Of a DNA stretch of 64,000 nt, positions 53,505-61,271 are shown piece by piece. This DNA is from Larkinella punicea. GTDB lineage: Bacteria; Bacteroidota; Bacteroidia; Cytophagales; Spirosomataceae. Below the pieces are notes generated by a model, which ran no database searches, was not told the origin of the DNA, and saw nothing but the letters and a program-made list of their open reading frames with translations. Position 1 is the first letter of the stretch. Each line of letters opens with the position of its first letter. The DNA lies in the NCBI RefSeq assembly GCF_003334855.1, contig NZ_QOWE01000008.1, forward strand, positions 1 to 64,000, written 5' to 3'. Both the position numbers and the translations under genes were made by a program.

Positions 53505-55172
53505 TTAAAGAGAAACGCCCCGCTTCCAGGGGATAAAATCGTCCTGACCCAGTTGCTGGGCTTTGGTTTTGACTTCGCCACTGGCGAGCCGGATTACGTA
53601 TTCGAGCAATTCTTCGGCATTTTGCTCGATGGTTTCTTCGCCTTCGATGATCGGACCACTGTCGAAATCGATGACGTCGGGCATGCGCCGGAGCAGGGCG
53701 GTATTGGTCGAAATTTTCACCACGGGGCAGATCGGGTTGCCCGTCGGCGTTCCCAAACCGGTCGTAAACAGAATGATGTTGGTGCCGGAACCAGCCATGC
53801 CCGTGGTGGCTTCCACGTCGTTGCCGGGTGTACAGAGCAGGTTCAAGCCGGGTACAGTGGCCGGTTCGGTGTAATTCAGGACATCGGCAACGGGTGATGT
53901 CCCGCCCTTTTTGGCGGCTCCCGCCGACTTGATCGCGTCGGTAATCAAACCATCGCGGATGTTACCCGGCGAGGGGTTCATGTCGAAACCGGAACCAACG
54001 GCCTCCGCTTTCGCCGAATAATCCTGCATCAAATGAATGAATTTCAGGGCTTTCTCTTCCGAAGTCGAACGATTGATCAGTTCCTGTTCCACCCCGTTCA
54101 GTTCTGGAAATTCCGCCAGCACGGTTTTGGCTCCCAAAGTGACCAGAATATCCGACAGATGCCCGATGGCCGGATTGGCCGAGAGTCCCGAAAAACCGTC
54201 GGAACCGCCACATTTCAGACCAACGGTCAGGCTGCTGAGGGGAGCTGGCTGGCGTTCCAGTTTGTTGGCTTCAACCAGCCCCACAAACGTTTCGCGGATG
54301 GCGTTGGTCAGCATGGCGTATTCGGTGCCGTCCTGCTGTTCAAAAATCAGCATGGGCTTGTTGAACTTCGGATTGCGTTTCCGCACCTCGTCGACCAGCA
54401 TCGAGGTTTGCGTATGCTGGCAACCCAGACTCAACACCGTGACACCGGCCACGTTGGGGTTGTTGATAAAACCGGCAAACAGGCCACACAGGGCTTCGGA
54501 ATCCTGGCGCGTGCCGCCACAGCCCATTTCGTGCGTCAGAAACTTGATGCCGTCGATGTTTTTAAAAGGCCGCTTGACGACGGGTTCATCCAGCGTACGG
54601 ACCTGCGACGGATCGAGAAAAGCTTCCATTTTATGAACCCGGTCCATGTCGCCCACTTTATAAAGCTGCAACAATTCGTGTACCTGTTCCCGGTAAATCT
54701 CCGATTGGGCATAGCCCAACTCCCGCTCAAAAGCATCTTTCAGAATGAGGATGTTGCGGTTTTCGCAAAAAACGAGCGGCACCACGAGCCAGTAGTTGGC
54801 GGTTCCCACCATGCCGTCGGCGCGGTGATAGCCCATGAAAGTTCGGTTGTGCCAGGCCGACACGTCGGGTTGTTGCCAGGTGTAGGGCTGTTTTTTGTCG
54901 ATACCGTACTGATCGGCGTCGTGTTTGAGGTTAAAGGTCGTGATGGGTTCGCCCCGTTTGATAGGTTGTGTGGCTTTTCCGACCAACACGCCGTACATAA
55001 TCACCGAGTCACCGGTTTGTAGATCTTCGGTTACAAATTTGTGTTTCACCCCAACGCCAACCGGCAGGGTATACGTTTGTCCCTCAAAATCAACCTGTTC
55101 GCCCGACTGGAAATTTTGCAGGGCCACAATTACGTTATCGGCGGGGTGTACTTTCAGAAGTTTATGCTGCAT
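53505..55172 (-). CDS. UxaA-family (altronate/galactarate dehydratase-like) enzyme
   Basis: A 555-residue lyase starting MQHKLLKVHPADNVIVALQN; the frame to 55256 is longer than the family. It has an N-terminal SAF domain (about 5-90) and a GD_AH catalytic part: HEMGCGGTRQDSEALCG, LSLGCQHTQ, VGLKCGGSDGFSGLSANPA, FDMNPSPGNIRDGL and the C-terminal DDFIPWKRGVSL. Family members remove water from sugar acids such as altronate or galactarate. Lying beside an SDR and in a window rich in fucose genes, it may act on L-fuconate; this is inference. Altronate remains possible, though no UxaB or UxaC gene is seen. Confidence 0.9.
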   Translation of the reverse strand: MQHKLLKVHPADNVIVALQNFQSGEQVDFEGQTYTLPVGVGVKHKFVTEDLQTGDSVIMYGVLVGKATQPIKRGEPITTFNLKHDADQYGIDKKQPYTWQQPDVSAWHNRTFMGYHRADGMVGTANYWLVVPLVFCENRNILILKDAFERELGYAQSEIYREQVHELLQLYKVGDMDRVHKMEAFLDPSQVRTLDEPVVKRPFKNIDGIKFLTHEMGCGGTRQDSEALCGLFAGFINNPNVAGVTVLSLGCQHTQTSMLVDEVRKRNPKFNKPMLIFEQQDGTEYAMLTNAIRETFVGLVEANKLERQPAPLSSLTVGLKCGGSDGFSGLSANPAIGHLSDILVTLGAKTVLAEFPELNGVEQELINRSTSEEKALKFIHLMQDYSAKAEAVGSGFDMNPSPGNIRDGLITDAIKSAGAAKKGGTSPVADVLNYTEPATVPGLNLLCTPGNDVEATTGMAGSGTNIILFTTGLGTPTGNPICPVVKISTNTALLRRMPDVIDFDSGPIIEGEETIEQNAEELLEYVIRLASGEVKTKAQQLGQDDFIPWKRGVSL

Positions 55173-55294
55173 AGTTATAAGAGTAGGAATAACATCCGGG
55201 GCTGATCCATCAGAATCCCGGTTTATTTCAAGAGACAAAAGTCTGTGAATTATCACTAATATTGAAATAAAAAAATCAAGATTCTTCCCTATTC

Positions 55295-56941
55295 ATGCAA
55301 GTTTCCGGCAATCTCCTTAATCTTTTTGACCGCACCATCCGTTTCAGCCAGTTGACCATTGAGCAGGGCCGGATTCACCAAATCGACGAACTGGGCCCCG
55401 AACGGCCCGAAGAACCGTATCTCCTGCCCGGTTTTGTCGATGCCCACGTTCACATTGAAAGCTCACTGCTCACGCCCGCCCAGTTTGCCCGGCTGGCGGT
55501 GGTTCACGGCACCATCGCCACGGTGTCGGACCCCCACGAAATCGGGAACGTCCTGGGTGTCGACGGCGTGGAATACATGATTGCCGACGGCAAACGCGTG
55601 CCGTTCAAATTCTGTTTCGGCGCGCCCTCCTGCGTACCGGCCACACCGTTCGAAACCGCGGGGGCCACCATTGGCGTTCGGGATGTCCGGCGGCTGCTGG
55701 GCATGAAAGAGATTGGCTACCTGGCCGAGATGATGAATTTCCCCGGCGTTCTGCACCAGGACCCCGACGTGATGGCGAAGATCGCGCTGGCGAATGCCTT
55801 CAACAAACCCATCGACGGCCACGCCCCCGGTTTGCGGGGCGACGACGCCCAACGCTACATCGACGCCGGCATGACCACCGATCACGAGTGTTTTACGTAT
55901 GAAGAAGGGCTGGACAAAGTGCAGCGGGGTATGGCTATTCTGATTCGCGAGGGAAGCGCGGCCAAAAATTTCGAGGCTCTGATTCCGCTGCTCCCCGATT
56001 TCCCGGACAAAATCATGTTCTGCTCCGACGACAAGCATCCCGACAGCCTGGTGGAAGGTCACATCAACAAACTGGTTAAACGGGCGTTGGCAAAAGGACA
56101 CGATTTATTCAACGTCCTGCGGGCCGCCTGTCTCAATCCGGTGTTGCATTACCGCCTGCCGGTGGGCCTGCTGCGGGAAGGTGATCCGGCCGATTTCATC
56201 GTGGTCAGCGACTTACTGGCGTTCCGGATTCTCAAGACGTATAGTAATGGCGTTGTGGTGGCCGAAAACGGAATTTCACAATTGCCGGATTTGCGGAGTG
56301 AACACGTCAACCGGTTTAACTGCCTGCCGAAAAAACCGCTTGATTTTGAAGTATCGTTGGATCTGCAACCGGGTCAGTTACAGGTCATCGAAGCCCTTGA
56401 CGGGCAGTTAATTACCAACAACCTTCTTCTCACTCCAACGATTCTGGAAAACCGGGTGGTGGCCGATGTGGCGCGGGATATTCTGAAAATAACCGTCGTG
56501 AACCGCTACCAGGAAGCGGCCCCGGCCGTGGCTTTCATCAAAAATTTCGGCCTTAAAAAAGGGGCGATTGCTTCTACCGTCGGGCACGATTCCCACAACA
56601 TCATTGCTGTGGGCTGCGACGACGACAGCATTTGTCAGGCCGTCAACCGGGTCATTGAAGCACAGGGCGGTTTGAGTGCCGTTGCGGATGCAACCCATCA
56701 CCACCTACTCCCCCTCCCCATTGCCGGTTTGATGACCGATACCGACGGTTATGCCGTAGCGGCTACGTACACGGCCATCGATCGCTTTGTGAAAGATGAA
56801 CTGGGAAGCACGCTGACTTCGCCGTTCATGACCTTGTCGTTCATGGCACTGCTCGTCATTCCCTCCCTCAAACTCAGTGATCGCGGCTTATTTGACGGAC
56901 AAAACTTCCGATTCACCCCCATTATGATTAAACGGTCGTAA
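55295..56941 (+). CDS. ade: Adenine deaminase
   Basis: A 548-residue amidohydrolase that converts adenine to hypoxanthine. Family motifs are PGFVDAHVHIESSLLTPAQF, VSDPHEIGNVLG, GHAPGLRGDDAQRYI, DHECFTYEEG and FCSDDKHPDSLVEGHI, and the C-terminal domain has GGLSAVADATHHHLPLP-like text (LLPLPIAGLMT). Length matches the family (about 550-580). It is divergent from the UxaA gene with 122 bp between start codons. Confidence 0.95.
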   Translation: MQVSGNLLNLFDRTIRFSQLTIEQGRIHQIDELGPERPEEPYLLPGFVDAHVHIESSLLTPAQFARLAVVHGTIATVSDPHEIGNVLGVDGVEYMIADGKRVPFKFCFGAPSCVPATPFETAGATIGVRDVRRLLGMKEIGYLAEMMNFPGVLHQDPDVMAKIALANAFNKPIDGHAPGLRGDDAQRYIDAGMTTDHECFTYEEGLDKVQRGMAILIREGSAAKNFEALIPLLPDFPDKIMFCSDDKHPDSLVEGHINKLVKRALAKGHDLFNVLRAACLNPVLHYRLPVGLLREGDPADFIVVSDLLAFRILKTYSNGVVVAENGISQLPDLRSEHVNRFNCLPKKPLDFEVSLDLQPGQLQVIEALDGQLITNNLLLTPTILENRVVADVARDILKITVVNRYQEAAPAVAFIKNFGLKKGAIASTVGHDSHNIIAVGCDDDSICQAVNRVIEAQGGLSAVADATHHHLLPLPIAGLMTDTDGYAVAATYTAIDRFVKDELGSTLTSPFMTLSFMALLVIPSLKLSDRGLFDGQNFRFTPIMIKRS

Positions 56942-56980
56942 AACCGTATGCACGCATACTAAAATAAAAAAAATCCTATT

Positions 56981-57039
56981 TATACAAGTTTTTGTAAAAA
57001 AAAGCCCGAACTGTTTTTATTAACAAGTTTTGTTAATAA
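56981..57039. promoter_or_regulatory. Two related dyads upstream of the ECF sigma gene
   Basis: TACAA-GTTT-TTGTA lies at 56983-56996. A longer perfect dyad, TTATTAACAA-GTT-TTGTTAATAA, spans 57017-57039, 54 bp before the ATG at 57093. Both share ACAAGTTTT-TGT. They could be operator sites, or the first could end the adenine deaminase transcript. Confidence 0.55.
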
Positions 57040-57092
57040 GTTTACATTCTGTAGAAAGAGTACTTTCTGTTGACCCATCCTAAACCTCTACT

Positions 57093-57683
57093 ATGCCTCG
57101 CTACCGCACCCCATCCGGTATAGACGAAGAGCAACTCTGGGATCAGTTCCGGAGTGGCGATGAAGTGGCTTTTGCCCGGCTTTATAAGGAATATGTGCAG
57201 GTGCTGTATCACTACTGCGCCCACTTCACGGCCGACCGGGCCTTGATCAAAGACTGTATTCACGACCTGTTTGTCGAACTGTGGAAACACCGGCAAACCA
57301 TCGGTCAGACCACCTCAGTCCGGTTTTATCTGATGGCTTCGATCAAGCGAAAACTGGTTCGCCATCTGAATGCCGAGATGAAATTCAGTAGCCAGGACGA
57401 TGTGGAAAACGACCGCGAATGGCTCCCCGGCTGTGCGCCGTCCTACGAATCGACACTGATTTCGTACGAAGAAGACGACCACGTCAACGCCTGTGTGGCC
57501 AAAGCCATCGAAAAACTCCCCCGCCGTCAACGCGAAGCCGTTTATCTGCGCTATTACCAGAATTTGAGCAACGAAGAAATTTCGTCGCTGATGCAGATCA
57601 ACATCCAGTCGGTTTACAACCTGATTTTCGGCGCGTTGACCAATCTAAAAAAATACATTTCGCCCGAAAAAGTGGTTCTGTAA
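57093..57683 (+). CDS. ECF-type RNA polymerase sigma factor
   Basis: A 196-residue sigma-70 family protein. Region 2 is visible in FARLYKEYVQVLYHYCAHFT and IKDCIHDLFVELWKHR (about residues 27-70); region 4 in IEKLPRRQREAVYLRYYQNLSNEEISSLMQI and YNLIFGALTNLKKYI (about 130-185). In Bacteroidota these usually precede a FecR-type anti-sigma gene and a SusCD pair. Here the following gene is rarA, so this sigma factor has no adjacent anti-sigma factor. Confidence 0.93.
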   Translation: MPRYRTPSGIDEEQLWDQFRSGDEVAFARLYKEYVQVLYHYCAHFTADRALIKDCIHDLFVELWKHRQTIGQTTSVRFYLMASIKRKLVRHLNAEMKFSSQDDVENDREWLPGCAPSYESTLISYEEDDHVNACVAKAIEKLPRRQREAVYLRYYQNLSNEEISSLMQINIQSVYNLIFGALTNLKKYISPEKVVL

Positions 57684-57719
57684 CGGACAGCACCCTGGCC
57701 CTGCGGTTCTAACTATTGC

Positions 57720-57789
57720 TTGCCGTTTGAAGTTTACCCAATACGGTTACTTACCTTTGTAACCCAAACCGGTCTACTTCAAACGGCAA
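57720..57789. promoter_or_regulatory. 14-bp inverted repeat around the rarA promoter
   Basis: TTGCCGTTTGAAGT (57720-57733) and ACTTCAAACGGCAA (57776-57789) are perfect complements 42 bp apart. Between and within them lie TTTG at 57726 and TACCTTTG at 57752-57759, spaced exactly 26 bp start to start, as expected for -33 and -7 elements. The right arm is just before the rarA ATG (57797). Confidence 0.65.
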
Positions 57790-57796
57790 ATTCTGC

Positions 57797-59068
57797 ATGA
57801 ACCCGATTACCACACCCCTTCCCGAACGGATGCGCCCCCGCACCCTGGATGACGTTATTGGCCAGCAAAAACTGATTGGCCGGGGAAGCGCCTTACGCCG
57901 GGCCGTCGAAGCCAACCGCATTCCATCGATGATTTTGTGGGGACCGCCGGGCGTCGGAAAAACGACACTCGCCCAGTTGATCGCGGAAGCCACCAAACGC
58001 CCTTTTTTCAGTTTAAGCGCCATCAGCGCGGGTGTCAAAGAAGTCCGCGACGTGCTCAGCCGCCCTTCGGGTTTGTTCCCTCCCATCGTTTTCATTGACG
58101 AAATTCACCGGTTTAACAAAAACCAGCAGGACGCGCTGCTCGGTGCGGTCGAAAAAGGGACCATTACGCTGATCGGCGCGACGACAGAAAACCCGTCGTT
58201 CGAGGTCAACTCGGCTTTGCTGTCGCGTTGTCAGGTGTATATTCTGGAATCGCTCGGTGTCGACGAGCTGAAACAACTGGTCGACAACGCCATTTTGAAA
58301 GACAGTTACCTCAAAGAAAAAAACATCACCGTTGAGTCCTACGATGCGCTCATGCGGATTTCGGGGGGTGACGGTCGGAAGCTCCTGAACCTGCTGGAGA
58401 TGGTCGTAACGTCCCGTCCGGATAATCAGGAGATGACGATCGATGACGAACTGGTGACGACCGTTGCCCAACACCAGATTGCGCGGTATGACAAGTCGGG
58501 CGAACAACACTACGACATCATTTCGGCCTTCATCAAATCCCTGCGCGGCAGCGACCCCAACGGCGCGTTGTACTGGATGGCCCGGATGCTGGTGGCGGGT
58601 GAAGATCCCGAATTCATTGCCCGCCGGATGTTGATTCTGGCCTCGGAAGACATCGGCAACGCCAACCCAACGGCGATTATCATGGCCACCAACGCCATGC
58701 AGGCCGTGAAAATCATCGGCTTTCCCGAATGCCGGATTGTACTCTCGCAGGTGGCGGTGTATTTGGCGACGTCGCCCAAAAGCAACGCCAGTTACGTAGC
58801 GATCAATGAAGCCATGGCGCTGGCCGAACGGACATCCGACCAACCCGTGCCGCTGCACCTGCGAAATGCGCCGACGAAACTGATGAAGCAGATTGGCTAC
58901 GGCAAAAACTACCAGTACGCGCACGATTACGAGGGGAATTTTGTGCAACAGAACTTTATGCCCGACGAGTTGAAGGGGACGAAACTGTATCAGCCGGGTC
59001 AGAATGCGCGGGAGAATGAAATCCGGAAGCAGTTGCAGAGATGGTGGGGTGAGTGGTACGACTATTGA
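57797..59068 (+). CDS. rarA: Replication-associated recombination protein A
   Basis: A 423-residue AAA+ ATPase of the RarA/MgsA/WRNIP1 family that acts at stalled replication forks. Walker A is GPPGVGKTT (residues 49-57), Walker B VFIDEIHR (98-105), sensor 1 IGATTENPSFEVNSALLSRC, and the C-terminal tetramer domain contains GSDPNGALYWMARML and EDIGNANPTAIIMA. Length and start fit the family. Next to it are FAN1 and other housekeeping genes. Confidence 0.97.
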   Translation: MNPITTPLPERMRPRTLDDVIGQQKLIGRGSALRRAVEANRIPSMILWGPPGVGKTTLAQLIAEATKRPFFSLSAISAGVKEVRDVLSRPSGLFPPIVFIDEIHRFNKNQQDALLGAVEKGTITLIGATTENPSFEVNSALLSRCQVYILESLGVDELKQLVDNAILKDSYLKEKNITVESYDALMRISGGDGRKLLNLLEMVVTSRPDNQEMTIDDELVTTVAQHQIARYDKSGEQHYDIISAFIKSLRGSDPNGALYWMARMLVAGEDPEFIARRMLILASEDIGNANPTAIIMATNAMQAVKIIGFPECRIVLSQVAVYLATSPKSNASYVAINEAMALAERTSDQPVPLHLRNAPTKLMKQIGYGKNYQYAHDYEGNFVQQNFMPDELKGTKLYQPGQNARENEIRKQLQRWWGEWYDY

Positions 59069-59072
59069 TCGA

Positions 59073-60242
59073 TCAATACCGGTCTCCGCTGCCGCCACCG
59101 CCAAAGTCGCCTTCCCCAAACCGCATTCCGTCTTTGGAACCCAGATGCCCCGAAGTGGCCTGAACACTCGCCAGCAGTTCGGCATTGATCAGGAATTGGT
59201 TGGGTGAATCCTCATCGGGCCGATCGGTAAAACCGGCGCGGGGTACGCGCAGATACCGAATCAGGAAAACTGCCACCAGAATGAGCGACAATCCGTTGAC
59301 CGCCAGATAAACTTCCAGCGAAAACAGCGGGTGAAAATACCGCCAGGTGGCCAGGGCCAGTCCCCAGCCGATGGCACTCATGATCAGTAACGGGCGTTCT
59401 TTTTGCCGGAAACCCAGGTAAAACAGCAAAACCGGAACCGCGATGGTCAGGGTCCAGAAAAGGCCTGCCCAGGTAATTTCGGGGGCTTCGGCGGGTCGCC
59501 GGTCCATCATCCAGTAGTTCAGTTCGCGAACGGCGTAGTAGTTGCAACTGATCAGTAACAGACTTAGGGACAGCCACTCCAGCAGAATAAAATTATCCCG
59601 CCAGTACACCAGTTCGTCCCGGTCTTCATACAATCGGGCTAGCACATACAGCCCCGCCGACACGCCCATCAGCACAAACGGCAGAAGCTGTTTCCCAAAC
59701 GAAAACTCCAGCATAAAATCAAAAAGAGCCACCGTGAGTGTTCCGAAAGCCACCAGGGTCAGGAGCAGATCGCTGTAGTACCAGACGCCGAGCAGAATCA
59801 TGGGCAAGCCGATGAAACAGTATTGCCAGAGCGGCATATTGTTGGGAAACAGACCGATAACGCCCACGATCACGAGGGCTACAGCGGCAATAATCAGGGC
59901 ATTATCGATGCCGGCCCGGTAGTGTTTCCGGCTGTTGATCAGGTGACCCGCCAGAAAGCCAATGGCAGAGCCGAAACCGATGTTGAAGAAATGGTAAAAC
60001 AGATCGACTTCAAAGAGTTTTGACAGGAGCGTTGCCAGCAGGAAATACCCGCCACTGACGGCCACAATGGAAAATACGAACAGGCCGATTTCGATAAAAC
60101 CGTTGGATTCGTGAAAACCGACCGGATAGTTTTCCCGGATCTGCTGCATTTTTGCTTCATCGAACAGACCCTGGCGTTGCCAGCGGGCGGCCTGTTCGGT
60201 GATGTGTTTGTTGCGAACCCAGGTTTCGTTATAGGCTTTCAT
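59073..60242 (-). CDS. DUF2157-like multi-pass membrane protein
   Basis: About 389 residues starting MKAYNETWVRNKHITEQAAR; the frame to 60323 would overlap the upstream gene. The N-terminal ~45 residues are soluble and resemble the DUF2157 head (WQRQGLFDEAKMQQI). About ten membrane helices follow, for example GFIEIGLFVFSIVAVSGGYFL. The end is glycine-rich (FGEGDFGGGGSGDRY). No function is known. It is convergent with rarA (4 bp between stops) and 40 bp downstream of a related membrane-protein gene. Confidence 0.75.
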   Translation of the reverse strand: MKAYNETWVRNKHITEQAARWQRQGLFDEAKMQQIRENYPVGFHESNGFIEIGLFVFSIVAVSGGYFLLATLLSKLFEVDLFYHFFNIGFGSAIGFLAGHLINSRKHYRAGIDNALIIAAVALVIVGVIGLFPNNMPLWQYCFIGLPMILLGVWYYSDLLLTLVAFGTLTVALFDFMLEFSFGKQLLPFVLMGVSAGLYVLARLYEDRDELVYWRDNFILLEWLSLSLLLISCNYYAVRELNYWMMDRRPAEAPEITWAGLFWTLTIAVPVLLFYLGFRQKERPLLIMSAIGWGLALATWRYFHPLFSLEVYLAVNGLSLILVAVFLIRYLRVPRAGFTDRPDEDSPNQFLINAELLASVQATSGHLGSKDGMRFGEGDFGGGGSGDRY

Positions 60243-60282
60243 CTTGGAAAAGGGTGTGGAATACAGGCAAAAATGGTCACCG

Positions 60283-61233
60283 TCAAACTTTCCGGCTTCT
60301 TGATAAATAGGCCGTAATACCAATGCCGGTGACGATCCAGTAGAGGTACGTCGCTTCGTCGCGCAGGTGCAAGTAATGAAACACCAGGTAGGTTACGCCA
60401 ATATACCCATAAAACGTACTCATCAACAGGAACAGAAACGAGTGCTCTTTTCGGGCATACCAGTCGAACGCGACACAGGCAACGGCCAGCGCGACGGCAA
60501 ACAGCAGATCCTGTTCTTTAAAATTGAACAGCCCGGCCACCAGTGCCACCAGCAGCAGATTTCCCGCGAACGTTAGCGTGGTTATGGTGAAATGCCGTTT
60601 GATCCGTTGCCGATCCAGCACCAGTGCCCCCGCCATGAGCACCAGACTCAGCGCGATGGCTGAGAGCAAAACCGTCATGTCTTTCAGGTTGCCCCTGAAG
60701 TAAAACTCCAGCGGACGAACCGTCACCCCAATCCACGAAATCAAAGCCGTAAGTCCCATCGCCAGCACACCCCGGTGGTCGAACAGATACGCCAGCGTCA
60801 GAAAAAGGATGGCAGGAAGAAAAGTTACCAAACCGTAGCGGGTACCAAACAGGTTATATTGGTATTGCAGGTATCCTTCCAGGGTCAAAAAAAGCAGGCA
60901 ACCCAGCAACAGGGCGTAATCGCCAAACGGCGAACGACTGGGTGAGTGAGCCGTACTGAGTGGCCCCTTGAAACGAGTGGCAAACGCAAAACAGGCCGCG
61001 CACACCACCGCCAGCGCCAGGATCAGCAGGTTGTGGCCGATCTGGTCGATGTATCTGTAAATCAGCCAGCCCGTTCCCGTCGTAAAAAGCAGAATACCGG
61101 CATAGAGCAACGACCGTAATTCCCAATGCACTGAAAACAGTTTCTGTTCTTCAACCGACTGGATCACAACGCGTTGTTGCTCATCAAGCAAATGCTGATC
61201 GGCAAGTTCCTGCAATACCCTTTTCGGGGACAT
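60283..61233 (-). CDS. DUF2157-like membrane protein
   Basis: About 316 residues starting MSPKRVLQELADQHLLDEQQ; the frame to 61329 is longer and overlaps the divergent FAN1 gene. It has the same plan as its neighbour: a short soluble head followed by about ten membrane segments, the first being LLYAGILLFTTGTGWLIY. It ends in a hydrophobic helix and ITAYLSRSRKV. The two genes form an operon. The function is not known. Confidence 0.75.
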   Translation of the reverse strand: MSPKRVLQELADQHLLDEQQRVVIQSVEEQKLFSVHWELRSLLYAGILLFTTGTGWLIYRYIDQIGHNLLILALAVVCAACFAFATRFKGPLSTAHSPSRSPFGDYALLLGCLLFLTLEGYLQYQYNLFGTRYGLVTFLPAILFLTLAYLFDHRGVLAMGLTALISWIGVTVRPLEFYFRGNLKDMTVLLSAIALSLVLMAGALVLDRQRIKRHFTITTLTFAGNLLLVALVAGLFNFKEQDLLFAVALAVACVAFDWYARKEHSFLFLLMSTFYGYIGVTYLVFHYLHLRDEATYLYWIVTGIGITAYLSRSRKV

Positions 61234-61271
61234 ATTAGCGAAAAATAGTGTTAGTAGTAATAACGGTAAAG

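Noticed and set aside
55257-55264. TAATATTG as the adenine deaminase promoter
   Set aside because: It departs from TAnnTTTG and has no -33 partner at the right distance.
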